Origin: Pseudomonadota bacterium
GTDB lineage: Bacteria > Pseudomonadota > Gammaproteobacteria > Competibacterales > Competibacteraceae
Assembly: GCA_022709365.1 (NCBI GenBank)
Contig: JAKLIY010000003.1
Location: 1-64,000 of the forward strand
Length of the DNA: 64,000 nucleotides
Direction of reading: 5' to 3'
Part shown: piece by piece, positions 38,524 through 48,449 of the stretch
How the letters are laid out: the number at the start of each line of letters is the position of its first letter
Numbering within the stretch: position 1 is the stretch's first letter
Notes under the pieces: generated by a model
Told to the model about the DNA's origin: nothing
Database searches by the model: none
The model's input: the letters and a program-made list of their open reading frames with translations, nothing else
Program-made: the position numbers and the translations under genes

Positions 38524-39661
38524 AGCACGCCGGGTCGGGCAGATCGTCTGCCGCCAAAGCCTGGGGCCTGGCTTCCTGAATCGGTTGTTCCTGGGTGCCC
38601 AGCAGTAGCGTCGTTGCCTGTTCCACCCAGGCGGCAATCAATTCCGCTGCGGGCCGATCTTCGCACAGGTGGCAACCCTGACCCGCCCACAGCGCCATAA
38701 AGTCGGTCAAACCCCGTTCCGCCGCGGCCTGTCGCAGATCTTGGGTCAGAAACAGTTGCAGGGGAAAGCCTGGCAGTTCAGCCTCATGGGCGTGCAGCGC
38801 GTTGACCAGCCGGTTGCGCAGCACCCGGCCATGGCGTCCGGTGAAAACCCGGCTGAGGACGGTGGCGATTTCGCTGCCTTGGCTCAGCAGAGCCTTGTAG
38901 GCGGGATGCGCGCCGCTCTCCGGGCAGGCCAGAAAAGCGGTGCCCATTTGGACGCCGACGGCGCCCAGCATCTGGGCGGCAACGATGCCACGTCCGTCCA
39001 TGATGCCACCAGCGGCGATGATGGGAACCGCCACATGCTTGGACAACAACGGCGTCAGCGTCATGGTGCCGACCAGGCCCTGTTCGGGATGACCGACAAA
39101 AGCGCCACGATGCCCACCCGCCTCAGCGCCCTGAGCAACGATGAAATCCACCCCGCTTTCCTCCAAAACGATCCCTTCCAGCAAGTGGGTCGCGGTGCCG
39201 AGCAGGGTGATTCCCGCCTCCCGCAACAGGGTCAGGTAGGCAGCGTCGGGCGCACCGAAGACGAAGCTTAAGACCGGGACCAGGGCTTCCAGAATCACGT
39301 CCAGTTGTTCATCAAATCCGGGCAATTCCGGCAACGGCGGCGGCTCCGGCGGCAATCCCAGTTCAGCGCGGAACGGCGCCAATAATTCCTGGGCGCGGGC
39401 GATGCGCACCGGATCGAGCTTGGCAGGATGCGCCGCCGACAGGTTGACGGCAAACGGTCGGTCGGTGAGGGCGCGTACTTCAGCAATCGCCTGACGCAGC
39501 GGTTCCGCGTGCAGATAGCCACCGGCCAGACAACCCAGTCCTCCCGCATTGGATACCGCTGCGACCAGTTGCGGCGTTCCGGGACCGCCGGCCATGGGCG
39601 CCTGAATGATCGGATAGCGGATGCCGATTTGCTCGGTCAGTGTAGTATTAGGCCAGTTCAT
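38516..39661 (-). CDS. nitronate monooxygenase (2-nitropropane dioxygenase family)
   Basis: 381 residues. FMN-dependent TIM barrel that oxidises alkyl nitronates such as propionate-3-nitronate. The FMN-binding start [10 protein letters not shown] and the catalytic His in [10 protein letters not shown] (about residue 180) are present. Glycine-rich phosphate-binding loop AAGGIMDG. Longer than many class I enzymes at the C-terminus (a Cys-containing tail, [11 protein letters not shown]). It is monocistronic. In-vivo substrate unknown. Confidence 0.88.
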   Translation of the reverse strand: MNWPNTTLTEQIGIRYPIIQAPMAGGPGTPQLVAAVSNAGGLGCLAGGYLHAEPLRQAIAEVRALTDRPFAVNLSAAHPAKLDPVRIARAQELLAPFRAELGLPPEPPPLPELPGFDEQLDVILEALVPVLSFVFGAPDAAYLTLLREAGITLLGTATHLLEGIVLEESGVDFIVAQGAEAGGHRGAFVGHPEQGLVGTMTLTPLLSKHVAVPIIAAGGIMDGRGIVAAQMLGAVGVQMGTAFLACPESGAHPAYKALLSQGSEIATVLSRVFTGRHGRVLRNRLVNALHAHEAELPGFPLQLFLTQDLRQAAAERGLTDFMALWAGQGCHLCEDRPAAELIAAWVEQATTLLLGTQEQPIQEARPQALAADDLPDPACFI

Positions 39662-39763
39662 GTGCGCTGGGGATCTATCGCTGGGAAACTGTCTGGAAGG
39701 TTAGGTGGAATCCCAACGGTTTGCCATACTGTTTCCCGATTCGCTCGGCCCACTGGAGGAAAA

Positions 39764-40288
39764 ATGCAGCCGCACCCATCAGCTCCGCTTGCTTCAGCCA
39801 CAGAGAGTGTTCACCCAAAGCCCTGCGCCCGCGTATTCCGCGACCCGGTGCATTTTCTGGCCTTGGGGTTTGGTTCCGGTTGCGCACCGAAAGCGCCCGG
39901 CACCTTTGGCACCCTGGCGGCGATTCCGCTGTATTTATTGATGCAACCGCTGCCGCTATGGATTTATCTGCTGCTGACGGTCGGCGGCTTTGCGCTGGGG
40001 GTGTGGATTTGCGACCGGACCGCCCGCGACCTGGGGGTGCATGACCATCCCGCCATTGTCTGGGACGAGGTGATCGGCTACTGGATCACCATGATCGCTG
40101 CGCCGTCTGGCGGGCTGTGGGTGATTGCCGGATTCGCGCTGTTCCGGCTGTTCGATATTGTCAAGCCTTGGCCGATTCGGCAGGTGGATCAGCAAGTCGG
40201 CGGCGGCTTCGGCATCATGTTCGATGATGTGCTGGCAGCGGGTTATGCCTGGCTGGTTTTGCAGGGTTTGGCTTGGATGTTCCGCTAA
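39764..40288 (+). CDS. pgpA: phosphatidylglycerophosphatase A
   Basis: 174 residues. It removes the phosphate from phosphatidylglycerophosphate in phospholipid synthesis. PgpA motifs: LALGFGSG.APKAPGTFG, DHPAIVWDEVIGYW with the acidic active-site residues, and LFDIVKPWPIR. Three or four membrane segments. The ATG at 39764 has a GGAGG site 6 nt upstream; the open frame to 39428 lies over the divergent gene and is not coding. It is often next to ribA/thiL/nusB, which are not here. The upstream gene is divergent. Confidence 0.94.
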   Translation: MQPHPSAPLASATESVHPKPCARVFRDPVHFLALGFGSGCAPKAPGTFGTLAAIPLYLLMQPLPLWIYLLLTVGGFALGVWICDRTARDLGVHDHPAIVWDEVIGYWITMIAAPSGGLWVIAGFALFRLFDIVKPWPIRQVDQQVGGGFGIMFDDVLAAGYAWLVLQGLAWMFR

Positions 40289-40292
40289 CATT

Positions 40293-40311
40293 CTCCCCCT
40301 AGGTGGGGGAG
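40293..40311. repeat. GC-rich intergenic palindrome
   Basis: CTCCCCC (40293-40299) and GGGGGAG (40305-40311) pair perfectly around TAGGT, between convergent pgpA and ppa. A second GGTTGGGGTGG run follows. It has no T tract and resembles the palindromes at 9886 and 51843. Confidence 0.55.
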
Positions 40312-40334
40312 GGTTGGGGTGGAGGCCAGAAACT

Positions 40335-40871
40335 CTACTTGTGGCTATCTTTGTAGCGTTCCACGCTGCGCAAGACCTCGGCCTTGGCTTCCTCCGGGCC
40401 GTCCCAACCGTCAATTTTTACCCACTTGCCAGAATCCAGGTCTTTGTAATGTTGGAAAAAGTGGGCGATTCGGGCCAACAGCGTCTTGGACATTTGTTCG
40501 TAGGAATTAATGTCGTCGAACTGGGTGCATTCCTTCTTGATCGGCACGGCCAGAATTTTGGCATCGCCACCGCTCTCATCGGTCATTTTCAATACGCCCA
40601 GCGGTCGAGCGCGCACTACGCAACCGCTGATCACCGGCAACGGGGCCACGACCAAGACGTCCATAGGGTCGCCATCCTCGCACAAGGTGTTGGGAATATA
40701 GCCGTAGTTGCAGGGATAGTGCATGGCGGCATTCATGAAGCGGTCCACAAACAATGCGCCGGTTTCCTTGTCGATTTCATACTTGACCGGGTCTGAATGC
40801 GCCGGAATTTCAATGATGACGTTGAATTCTTCGGGAAGGTAGTGACCGGCGTCCACTTTGTTCAGAAGCAT
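40335..40871 (-). CDS. ppa: inorganic pyrophosphatase
   Basis: 178 residues, class I soluble pyrophosphatase. It hydrolyses PPi to phosphate and pulls biosynthetic reactions forward. The metal-binding motif EDGDPMDVLV near residue 66 and the N-terminal EIPAHSDPVKYEID with substrate lysines are present. Monocistronic, ATG at 40871. Convergent with pgpA; the livF stop lies 72 nt upstream. Confidence 0.97.
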   Translation of the reverse strand: MLLNKVDAGHYLPEEFNVIIEIPAHSDPVKYEIDKETGALFVDRFMNAAMHYPCNYGYIPNTLCEDGDPMDVLVVAPLPVISGCVVRARPLGVLKMTDESGGDAKILAVPIKKECTQFDDINSYEQMSKTLLARIAHFFQHYKDLDSGKWVKIDGWDGPEEAKAEVLRSVERYKDSHK

Positions 40872-40943
40872 GGCGTTGCCCTTCTGTGCTGCGGTTGATA
40901 GGAGAGCGCTTATACTACATCAAGGCGCTGGCCTTGACAGCAG

Positions 40944-41648
40944 TCACCCTCCCAGATACGCCTTCCGCACCTCATCATTGGCCAGCAGATTAGCGCCGGT
41001 ATCCGCCAGCACGATCCGGCCGTTTTCCAGTACATAACCCCGATCCGCCAGTTGCAAGGCGCGATGAGCGTTCTGCTCCACCAGGAAGATGGTGACGCCT
41101 TCCTCGCGGATTTCCTTCAGAATCTGGAAAATCTGCGCGATGATGATCGGCGCCAGCCCCAATGACGGTTCATCCAGCAATAGCAGGCTGGGGCGGCCCA
41201 TCAGCCCCCGGCCAATCGCCAGCATCTGTTGCTCGCCGCCGGACAAGGTGCCACCGCGCTGATTGCGCCGCTCCTTGAGGCGTGGAAATAGGGTGAATAT
41301 CCGTTCCAGATCGGTTTCCAGCCGCGCCTTGTCGGCGAAGAACCCGCCCATTTGCAGATTTTCCTGCACGGTCAGGCCGGGAAAGATTCGCCGCCCCTCC
41401 GGCACCAGCGCCAATCCGCACTGCATGATGACGTGGGTCGGTTTATGGGTGATGTCCTGTCCCTCGAACAGCACCTTACCCTGGCTGGCTTGCGGCGAGC
41501 CGCAGATGGTGAGCAGTAGCGTGCTCTTACCCGCACCATTGGCCCCGATCAGGGTAACGATCTCGCCGGGGTGTACGTCCAGCGATACGCCCTTGAGCGC
41601 CTCGATCTGGCCGTAGAAGGTGTGGACATTGTCCAGTTTCAGCATCAT
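40944..41648 (-). CDS. livF: LivF, branched-chain amino-acid ABC transporter ATPase
   Basis: 234 residues. Walker A GANGAGKST (about 36), signature LSGGEQQM, Walker B LLLLDEPSLGLAP. It begins MMLKLDNVHTFYGQIEALKGV, the LivF pattern. Last gene of the liv operon. The gap to the preceding gene is 14 nt, but that neighbour is a DNA methyltransferase fusion that has been inserted between livG and livF. It powers import of leucine, isoleucine and valine, or related substrates. Confidence 0.95.
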   Translation of the reverse strand: MMLKLDNVHTFYGQIEALKGVSLDVHPGEIVTLIGANGAGKSTLLLTICGSPQASQGKVLFEGQDITHKPTHVIMQCGLALVPEGRRIFPGLTVQENLQMGGFFADKARLETDLERIFTLFPRLKERRNQRGGTLSGGEQQMLAIGRGLMGRPSLLLLDEPSLGLAPIIIAQIFQILKEIREEGVTIFLVEQNAHRALQLADRGYVLENGRIVLADTGANLLANDEVRKAYLGG

Positions 41649-41662
41649 GAAGGAGTTCCCTG

Positions 41663-43270
41663 TTAAAGCAATCGATCCTGCTTGTCCGGGTTTTCAGGTT
41701 TCGCCTGCTTGAAGGTTTCACCGCCCCGGCTCAAATCGGGATATAAAGCCCGCTCGGTGTGATTGAGCAGCCCTTCAATGGTCAGGATTTGCAACCGGGG
41801 ATAGGAACCTAATAGCGGCGACTCGTAGTAACCGGCGGTGACGGCTTCCTTGAGCATGGGTTGGGTCGGCGGGGTCAGGGTGACAAACAGGCCGATCTGC
41901 GCTTTTTCCCGCTCCAGAACACCCTTGAGATCGCGGATCATACTGACGTTGACATTCTCCCCGCCCTTGACCGAGACAATGATTTTCTTGGCCAAGCCGT
42001 CATCATCGCGGAAATAGAGCAGTCCATCGATGCCGGAATCCGCACCTTTCTTTTTACCGAGATAGGGTTGAGCGTTGACCAGCGAACAGGCCCACCACTG
42101 AAATTGATATTTGTCCCGTCGCGCCAAATCCTGGGCGTTGGCGAAATCCTTGGGAATACCTTGGACATCAAAAACAATGCCGGGAAATGCGGTTTTTAGA
42201 CGTTGTTCAATCGTTGAAATTGCTAAATGCGTAATATCAACGCCAATCCATTTCCGACCCAGCTTGTGTGCGGCGTGAACCGCAGTACCGCAACCACAAA
42301 ATGGGTCCAGAACAACATCGCCTTCATGACTGGAAGCCAGGATAATTCTCTCCAGCAGCGCCAGTGGTTTTTGCGTCGGGTATCCCAGCCGTTCGGCGGC
42401 CTGGGAATTTACCGGAAAAATATCAATCCATAAATTATCAATTAATCCACCTTTTTGCTCATCAAGGTAACGCACCAGATAAGGCGTTCCGGTTTTTGAC
42501 CAATACAACCGGCCAGCCTGATCAATTTCTTCCAGTTTCTCTTTCTTCATTCTCCAGCCGAACTCAGGAGTAAGGCCTTTATACTCATAAGATAAATTAG
42601 GACGTAATCCCATACTTTTAGAGCGAATGATATTATCTAATCGGTAAATGCGTCCGCTATTGTCTTTATGGTTGTAATGCGATGCAAGATAACTCTCGGA
42701 GTAGGATTGATATTGAGAATTCCATTTGGCCGGTTGGTTTTTTATATAAAACAATATGTTGTCGGTTATATGACTGAATCCGTATTTAGTGTCTCCATGC
42801 GATGTGGTTCGTTTCCAGATGATTTCATTCTTGAAATTTTTCACTCCAAAAATAGTATCCAGAAGAATTTTTAAGTAATGACTGGCGGTTGGATCACAAT
42901 GCAGATACAGACTGCCGGTTGCTTTCAGCACCCGATGCAGCTCCAGCAGGCGACCGGCCATCATGGTGAGATAAGCGAGCATATCATTTTCACGCAGAGA
43001 CCGACGCAATGACAGCATCAACTCCGCCACTTCGGTTCGGGGCTGATGCAGAATCAGATCGAATTCCCGTTCAGCCTGTTTTCCCCAGTGCCAGGAATCT
43101 TCAAACGCCGTGATTTGCGCATCCATCGCATGACCTTTAGGCGTTTTGAACAGAAGGTTATAATCCCGATTAGAGTTAAATGGTGGATCCAGATAAATCA
43201 AATCCACCGATTCATCAGGAATCTGTTCCCGGATAATCTCCAGACAATCTCCAAAAAATAGCGTATTCAT
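41663..43270 (-). CDS. DNA methyltransferase fused to a PD-(D/E)XK-like domain
   Basis: 535 residues. N6-adenine/N4-cytosine methyltransferase of the beta arrangement: catalytic motif IV DPPF (28-31) comes first, then a target-recognition region (about 150-290), then the AdoMet motif LDPFCGCGT (321-329). The C-terminal part (400-530) resembles an Mrr-like nuclease fold: GADSGIDG (D411, D415) and SVKGG (K435), but the usual Glu/Gln before the Lys is Ser433. It lies inside the liv operon, its ATG overlapping the livG stop by 4 bases. The middle (about 42400-42900) is far more A+T-rich than the rest, so the recognition region may be recently exchanged. No separate restriction gene adjoins it. 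Confidence 0.88.
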   Translation of the reverse strand: MNTLFFGDCLEIIREQIPDESVDLIYLDPPFNSNRDYNLLFKTPKGHAMDAQITAFEDSWHWGKQAEREFDLILHQPRTEVAELMLSLRRSLRENDMLAYLTMMAGRLLELHRVLKATGSLYLHCDPTASHYLKILLDTIFGVKNFKNEIIWKRTTSHGDTKYGFSHITDNILFYIKNQPAKWNSQYQSYSESYLASHYNHKDNSGRIYRLDNIIRSKSMGLRPNLSYEYKGLTPEFGWRMKKEKLEEIDQAGRLYWSKTGTPYLVRYLDEQKGGLIDNLWIDIFPVNSQAAERLGYPTQKPLALLERIILASSHEGDVVLDPFCGCGTAVHAAHKLGRKWIGVDITHLAISTIEQRLKTAFPGIVFDVQGIPKDFANAQDLARRDKYQFQWWACSLVNAQPYLGKKKGADSGIDGLLYFRDDDGLAKKIIVSVKGGENVNVSMIRDLKGVLEREKAQIGLFVTLTPPTQPMLKEAVTAGYYESPLLGSYPRLQILTIEGLLNHTERALYPDLSRGGETFKQAKPENPDKQDRLL

Positions 43271-44076
43271 TCCTCCCCCAAATACGCCTTGATCACCTTG
43301 GGATTATTACGAATCTCGGCGGGCGTCCCGGTCGCAATGGGCCGACCGTATTCCATGACCAGAATTTCATCGGAAATGCCCATCACCAAGCTCATGTCAT
43401 GCTCAATCAGCAGCACCGCCACGCCATGCTCGGCGCGCAGTTCGTTAATCAACCGATCCAGATCGCGGGTTTCCTGGGGATTCAGACCCGCCGCCGGCTC
43501 GTCGAGCATCAGCAGCTTCGGCTGCGTGATCATGCAGCGGGCGATTTCCAGCCGCCGTTGCTGACCGTAAGCCAGATTGCCCGCCTCGCGGTTGGCGACG
43601 GACAGCAAACCGACTTTTTCCAGCCAAAACCCCGCCCGGTCGAGTGCTTCGGCCTCGGCGCGGCGATACCTCGGCGTTTTGAACAGGCCGGGAAACAACC
43701 GGGTTTCCAGTTGCGTGTGCTGCGAAACCAGCAGGTTCTCGACCACGGTCAGCGTTTTGAACAGGCGCACATTCTGGAAGGTGCGCACCAGGCCGCGCTG
43801 GGCAACGTGATGGCTGGACAGCCCGTGAAGCGGTTGACCGTCCAGCGTCACTATGCCGGTGGTGGGTCGATAAAAACCGCCCACACAGTTGAATACTGTG
43901 GTTTTACCTGCGCCGTTCGGGCCGATGATGGCGAAAATCTGCTCGCGGCGCACACCGAAATGCACAGTGTCCACCGCCAGCAGTCCGCCGAAACGCATAC
44001 TCAGATGGCGCACTTGCAGCAGCGGAGACGGTGCAAGGTCAACCGCCGGCGCTGTTTTAGCCAGTTCCAGACTCAT
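43267..44076 (-). CDS. livG: LivG, branched-chain amino-acid ABC transporter ATPase
   Basis: 269 residues. Walker [10 protein letters not shown], signature LAYGQQRR (Leu-Ala-Tyr-Gly, the usual LivG variant), Walker [15 protein letters not shown]-terminal extension of about 20 residues before the [13 protein letters not shown] core. Its ATG overlaps the livM stop by 4 bases and its stop overlaps the DNA methyltransferase start by 4 bases. Confidence 0.95.
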   Translation of the reverse strand: MSLELAKTAPAVDLAPSPLLQVRHLSMRFGGLLAVDTVHFGVRREQIFAIIGPNGAGKTTVFNCVGGFYRPTTGIVTLDGQPLHGLSSHHVAQRGLVRTFQNVRLFKTLTVVENLLVSQHTQLETRLFPGLFKTPRYRRAEAEALDRAGFWLEKVGLLSVANREAGNLAYGQQRRLEIARCMITQPKLLMLDEPAAGLNPQETRDLDRLINELRAEHGVAVLLIEHDMSLVMGISDEILVMEYGRPIATGTPAEIRNNPKVIKAYLGEE

Positions 44077-45350
44077 CGCTGCGTCTCCCGCTGTTCGGGC
44101 AGTTCCAACCGGGGCCGGACTGCGGGGATTAATCCCTGTGGCCGCCAGATCATCATCAGCACCATCACCAGACCGAACGCCAGCATCCGGTATTCATCGA
44201 AGCCCCGGGCCAACTCCGGCAAGGCGGTAATCGCGATGGCCGCCAGCATGACCCCGAATTGCGAACCCATGCCGCCCAGCACCACGATGGCCAGCACCAT
44301 CGCCGATTCGATAAACGTGAACGACTCCGGGTTGATGTGGCCCTGACGGGCGGCGAAAAATGCTCCAGCCAGTCCGGCAAATGCGGCGCTCAGAGTCAAC
44401 GCCGACAGTTTGATCGTGGTCGGATTCAGACCCAGTGAGCGGCAGGCGATTTCATCCTCGCGCAGCGCTTCCCAGGCCCGGCCCAGCGGCATCCGCAACA
44501 GGCGGTTGATGACGAACAAAATCAGCAACACCAGCGCCAGACCGAGCAGGTACATAAAAATTACGCCGTAGTCGCCACTGTAGTCCAGGCCGAAAAATTC
44601 ATGGAAGGTCGTACCGCCTTCACTGGCTCGGCGACTGAATTCCAGACCGAACAGCGTCGGGCGCGGGATGTTGCCGATGCCGTCCGGACCGCCAGTTAAC
44701 ACATTGAGATTGTTCAGCAACAGTCGAGTAATTTCACCGAAACCCAAGGTGACGATGGCGAGATAATCCCCGCGTAGACGCAATACCGGCAGACCGAGCA
44801 GAAAGCCGATGAACGCTGCCAAGGCTCCGGCGACCGGCAGGCTGAGCCAGAACGACAGGGCGTAATGCTGGGCTAGCAGCGCATAGGTATACGCACCGAC
44901 CGCGTAGAAGGCGGCATAACCGAGAACCAGCAGACCGGCGAAACCCACCACGATGTTCAGCCCCAGCCCCAGCATCACGTAGATCAGCGCCAGGGTCATC
45001 ACATCCACCGCGCCGCGTGAGGCGGTGAACGGCCAGATCACGGCAGCAAGGAATAACAAAATCCAGAAGATCGCCTGATAGCGGGGTTGTTGTCGCATCT
45101 GGCTCAAGGCGGCGGTTGCGGCGTTCTCCCGCCAGGCAGTTGGAATAGGTCGCTTCGCCCAAGCTTGGCGCAACGGCTCTTGCAGCAGCCGCCAGAGAAA
45201 AACGATCACCACCGCGATGATCACCGGCGTAGGGTTGCGATTCAGCGTGACGTTGACCCCGTCAACATGGATACGCAGACCGAAGATCGGGGTGAGCAAC
45301 AGGGCGGTTAAAGCCGCCGCGATCAGGGCTTTCGGCAGGATGCGGCGCAT
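44073..45350 (-). CDS. livM: LivM, branched-chain amino-acid ABC transporter permease
   Basis: 425 residues, about 10 membrane segments. The N-terminal 100 residues (DUF3382-like) precede the core permease, as in E. coli LivM (also 425 residues). Core segments [21 protein letters not shown] and [15 protein letters not shown] cytosolic loop; the EAA loop is around [17 protein letters not shown]. It forms the channel with LivH. Overlaps livG by 4 nt; follows livH by 3 nt. Confidence 0.95.
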   Translation of the reverse strand: MRRILPKALIAAALTALLLTPIFGLRIHVDGVNVTLNRNPTPVIIAVVIVFLWRLLQEPLRQAWAKRPIPTAWRENAATAALSQMRQQPRYQAIFWILLFLAAVIWPFTASRGAVDVMTLALIYVMLGLGLNIVVGFAGLLVLGYAAFYAVGAYTYALLAQHYALSFWLSLPVAGALAAFIGFLLGLPVLRLRGDYLAIVTLGFGEITRLLLNNLNVLTGGPDGIGNIPRPTLFGLEFSRRASEGGTTFHEFFGLDYSGDYGVIFMYLLGLALVLLILFVINRLLRMPLGRAWEALREDEIACRSLGLNPTTIKLSALTLSAAFAGLAGAFFAARQGHINPESFTFIESAMVLAIVVLGGMGSQFGVMLAAIAITALPELARGFDEYRMLAFGLVMVLMMIWRPQGLIPAVRPRLELPEQRETQR

Positions 45351-45353
45351 GAT

Positions 45354-46283
45354 TTATACCTTCTCCACGTCGGGGCGACCCAACAGACCGGTCGGACGCA
45401 CGAGCAACACCAGAATCAGCAGGCCAAAAGCCACCACGTCCTTATACTCGGTTTGCAGATAGGCTGAAGCGAAACTTTCCGCCAAGCCCAGCACCACTCC
45501 GCCCAACATCGCTCCGGGAATGCTGCCGATTCCGCCTAAAACAGCGGCGGTAAACGCTTTGAGTCCGGCGAGAAAGCCGATGAACGGGTTGACCAGTCCG
45601 TAATACATCGACACCAGCACGCCGGCGACTGCGGCCAACGCTGCGCCCAGCACGAAAGTCAGCGCGATCACCCGGTCGGTATCGATGCCCAGCAAGTTGG
45701 CCATGGCCCGATCCTGGGAGCAGGCCCGGCAGGCCCGGCCCATCCGCGACCGACCGATGAACAGACTTAAACCGGCCATAAAGGCAACCGTGACCACGGC
45801 GATCAACACCTGCATGTAGGACAGATAGACTTGGAAACCGTCTTCCGGGCCGAAACGCCAGCCGCCGGTCAACACCGGCTGCATAGACACATCGCGGGCG
45901 CCCTGACCGATTTGTACATAGTTTTGCAGGAAGATCGACACGCCAATGGCCGAAATCAGCGGTACCAATCGGGGGCTGCCGCGCAGCGGTCGATAGGCCA
46001 GCCGCTCCACCGTCCAGCCGTAGGAACCGGTGACCAGGATGCTGATCGCCAATGTCGCCAACAGAATCAGCGAAATGCTGTCCACGCCAAGTAGCCCGAA
46101 CACCGTGATGACCAGCAGGCCGACGTAAGCGCCGATCATGTAGATTTCGCCGTGAGCGAAGTTGATCATGCCGATGATGCCGTACACCATGGTGTAACCG
46201 ATGGCGATCAGCGCGTAGATGCTGCCCAGAGTCAGACCGTTGATGATCTGCTGGATGAATTCGAGGAGCGAGAAACCGGACAT
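45354..46283 (-). CDS. livH: LivH, branched-chain amino-acid ABC transporter permease
   Basis: 309 residues from the ATG at 46283 (a GTG two codons upstream at 46289 is the alternative). Eight membrane segments, INGLTLGSIYALIAIGYTMVYGIIGMINFAHGE being the family signature spread over residues 15-48. EAA loop GRACRACSQDRAMANLLGI. Next to it upstream are 77 nt and then the A+T-rich methyltransferase gene, so it is separated from livK. Confidence 0.95.
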   Translation of the reverse strand: MSGFSLLEFIQQIINGLTLGSIYALIAIGYTMVYGIIGMINFAHGEIYMIGAYVGLLVITVFGLLGVDSISLILLATLAISILVTGSYGWTVERLAYRPLRGSPRLVPLISAIGVSIFLQNYVQIGQGARDVSMQPVLTGGWRFGPEDGFQVYLSYMQVLIAVVTVAFMAGLSLFIGRSRMGRACRACSQDRAMANLLGIDTDRVIALTFVLGAALAAVAGVLVSMYYGLVNPFIGFLAGLKAFTAAVLGGIGSIPGAMLGGVVLGLAESFASAYLQTEYKDVVAFGLLILVLLVRPTGLLGRPDVEKV

Positions 46284-46360
46284 GAGCACTATGCCTGTGA
46301 CGATCTATAGATGATTGAGCATAAGAAAATTATCATTTAATTTGAAATTAATATGATAGG

Positions 46361-47101
46361 TTATTTTTTATGAACTACTAAGAAAAAAGAGCCTACACGA
46401 GCCATTAAAAGTGTTAATTTCCAACGTAAACTCATTGGCCAAGGACGATACGATAAATGCTGTATCTCAAGCGGCTGCCTCTGGCTAATCTGATTGATAG
46501 TAGATATTATTTCGGTAGGATTCATAAAACTAACTACACAAATACCTGCTTGAAAGTACTTACAGCGAATTGTATAGCGATTAGCAATTTTGGAAAGGTA
46601 ATAAACAAGCCTTGAGAAGATTTTAACTTGATTTATTTCTTCCTCAAATATCAGATAACCATTGTGCTTGGTAATTCTAAGCATTTCACATAGAGCTTGT
46701 TCCTGTAATTTAATCGATTGATTAGGTGTATCGCCTACCAAGTGATGCAAGACATGGCGAAAAGTTACAATATCAAACTGATTATCCGAAATACCACTAT
46801 CCAAAATGGATGAATGAATAAAATTGATCTTTAAATCAATATATCGATTAGAAAATTTATTTTTATAATCAATTACATCAAGAATTGATCCATTGATTTT
46901 TCTGGAAGATCTACGAATAATTTCGCCGAGTATAACTCCACTTGCACCACCAATATCACAGATTGACATATTATCTCTGTCAATTTTAGAAAGTATTAGA
47001 TCGATAATAAAAGAATCTTTAGCTGAAGCTTCTTCAAAAAGAAAGCGATCAACATCCAATATGAGATCTGGTGTAATTTGCTTAGGCAAATTATTTTTCA
47101 T
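46361..47101 (-). CDS. A+T-rich class I SAM-dependent methyltransferase of unknown substrate
   Basis: 246 residues. Rossmann-type methyltransferase: motif I SICDIGGASG (about 46-55), acidic residue after strand 2 (ILDVIDYK), motif IV region FDIVTFRHVLHHLVGD and post-IV IFEEEINQ. The DNA is strongly A+T-rich compared with its neighbours, so it is probably a recent transfer. It sits between livK and livH in the same direction with its own AGGGAAG ribosome site and may be cotranscribed with them. The substrate cannot be told: small-molecule or natural-product type is more likely than DNA, as no NPPY-like motif is present. Confidence 0.8.
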   Translation of the reverse strand: MKNNLPKQITPDLILDVDRFLFEEASAKDSFIIDLILSKIDRDNMSICDIGGASGVILGEIIRRSSRKINGSILDVIDYKNKFSNRYIDLKINFIHSSILDSGISDNQFDIVTFRHVLHHLVGDTPNQSIKLQEQALCEMLRITKHNGYLIFEEEINQVKIFSRLVYYLSKIANRYTIRCKYFQAGICVVSFMNPTEIISTINQISQRQPLEIQHLSYRPWPMSLRWKLTLLMARVGSFFLVVHKK

Positions 47102-47196
47102 TATTGCTTCCCTAAAATATCATGAACACATGAAAAGTTGATACTATAAAGCCCAAAGAGCGAAGGTTTGATCCATCGCTCTGGTGATAGTTTAGA

Positions 47197-48318
47197 CTAT
47201 TTCACCGGCGTTTTGGTGGCGTCTTTGTGCCATTCAAAAATGACAAATTCGAATTCCTTGAGGTCGCCATTCTCCTTGAAGGCCACTTTGCCAATCGGCG
47301 TATCGAAGCTGTTCTGACGAATGTATTCAGCCAGCTTGACGGCGTCCTCGGTTTTAGCACCAGTGATCGCGTCAGCGATGATCTGCACCGCTGCATAAGA
47401 CGGCATGACGAATGGGCCAGTCGGGTCCTGGCTCTTATCCGTAAAGACTTTGACTAGGTCCGCATTTTCCGGGTTGGTGCTGAAGTCGGCGGGCAGAGTG
47501 ACCAGCAGACCTTCCGAGGCCGGGCCGGCGATGGCGCTGATGTCCTTGTTACCGACGCCTTCCGGACCCATGTAGGTCGCGTCAAAACCCTGTTCCTTGG
47601 ATTGGCGCAGCAACAGGCCCAGTTCCGGGTGATAGCCGCCGTAGTAGACGAAATCGACGCCGTCCTTCTTCATCTTGGTGATCAGGGCGGAGAAGTCGGT
47701 CTGGCCTTTGTTGATGCCTTCGAACAGCACTGGCTTGATGCCGGCGGCCTTGACCGTCTTATCGACCTCCTTGGCGATACCTTCGCCGTATTGCTGCTTG
47801 TCATGGAGGATCGCCAGTTTCTTGGGCTTGATCGTTTGGGCGATGTAACGTCCGGCGGTCGGTCCCTGCTGATCGTCGGTGCCGATGGTGCGGAACACCA
47901 TCTTGTATTTTTGCTGGGTAATGGCCGGGTTGGTGGCCGCCGGAGTGATCATCAGGACGCCTTCCTCCTCATAAAGCTTGGAGGCGGGCTGGGTGGAGCC
48001 GGAGCAGAGATGACCGACGACGTACTTGATCTTCTGGTTGACGATCTGGTTGGCGACGGCGACCGCCTGCTTGGGTTCGCAGACGTCGTCCATCAGCACC
48101 GCTTCGAGTTTCTTGCCGTTGACGCCGCCCTTGGCGTTGATCTGCGCGACGGCCATTTGCGCGCCGATCATCTGCATGTCGCCATATTGTGCGACCGGCC
48201 CGGTGATCGGCCCGGCGACGGCAATCTTGATGGTTTCTTCGGCGTGGGCCAGTCCGCCCAGGCTCAGGATGACCACGCTAACAGCGGCGCTCAGGACATT
48301 GCGGTTGAAGGCATTCAT
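47197..48318 (-). CDS. livK: LivK/LivJ-type branched-chain amino-acid binding protein
   Basis: 373 residues from the ATG at 48318 with an AGGAGA site 9 nt upstream; the open frame to 48366 adds a non-signal N-terminus. Signal peptide MNAFNRNVLSAAVSVVILS...AHA, then ETIKIAVAGPITGPVAQYGDM, the Leu/Ile/Val-binding fold; KKAVGHLCSGSTQPAS-type ligand loop with the conserved CSGST near residue 100. Periplasmic receptor of the transporter; first gene of the liv operon. The gap to livH now holds the foreign methyltransferase gene. Confidence 0.94.
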   Translation of the reverse strand: MNAFNRNVLSAAVSVVILSLGGLAHAEETIKIAVAGPITGPVAQYGDMQMIGAQMAVAQINAKGGVNGKKLEAVLMDDVCEPKQAVAVANQIVNQKIKYVVGHLCSGSTQPASKLYEEEGVLMITPAATNPAITQQKYKMVFRTIGTDDQQGPTAGRYIAQTIKPKKLAILHDKQQYGEGIAKEVDKTVKAAGIKPVLFEGINKGQTDFSALITKMKKDGVDFVYYGGYHPELGLLLRQSKEQGFDATYMGPEGVGNKDISAIAGPASEGLLVTLPADFSTNPENADLVKVFTDKSQDPTGPFVMPSYAAVQIIADAITGAKTEDAVKLAEYIRQNSFDTPIGKVAFKENGDLKEFEFVIFEWHKDATKTPVK

Positions 48319-48449
48319 ACGACGTTTTCTCCTGGTGATAATGACGGTAAGGGTTGGGGTCGCCACAAACGGGCGCTGGGTTGCAAAGAATTAGCTGAAA
48401 TTCCCGGATAGAACAAGCCAGAAATGGAAAAATCCCGGTGACCCGTGGG

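Noticed and set aside
38516..39661. Enoyl-ACP reductase FabK as alternative for the FMN protein
   Set aside because: The GAEAGGH motif is shared, but the sequence and length fit nitronate monooxygenase better and no fatty-acid synthesis genes are adjacent.
47602..48411. 269-residue plus-strand open frame
   Set aside because: Antisense to livK; the protein is repetitive and low in complexity with no family resemblance.
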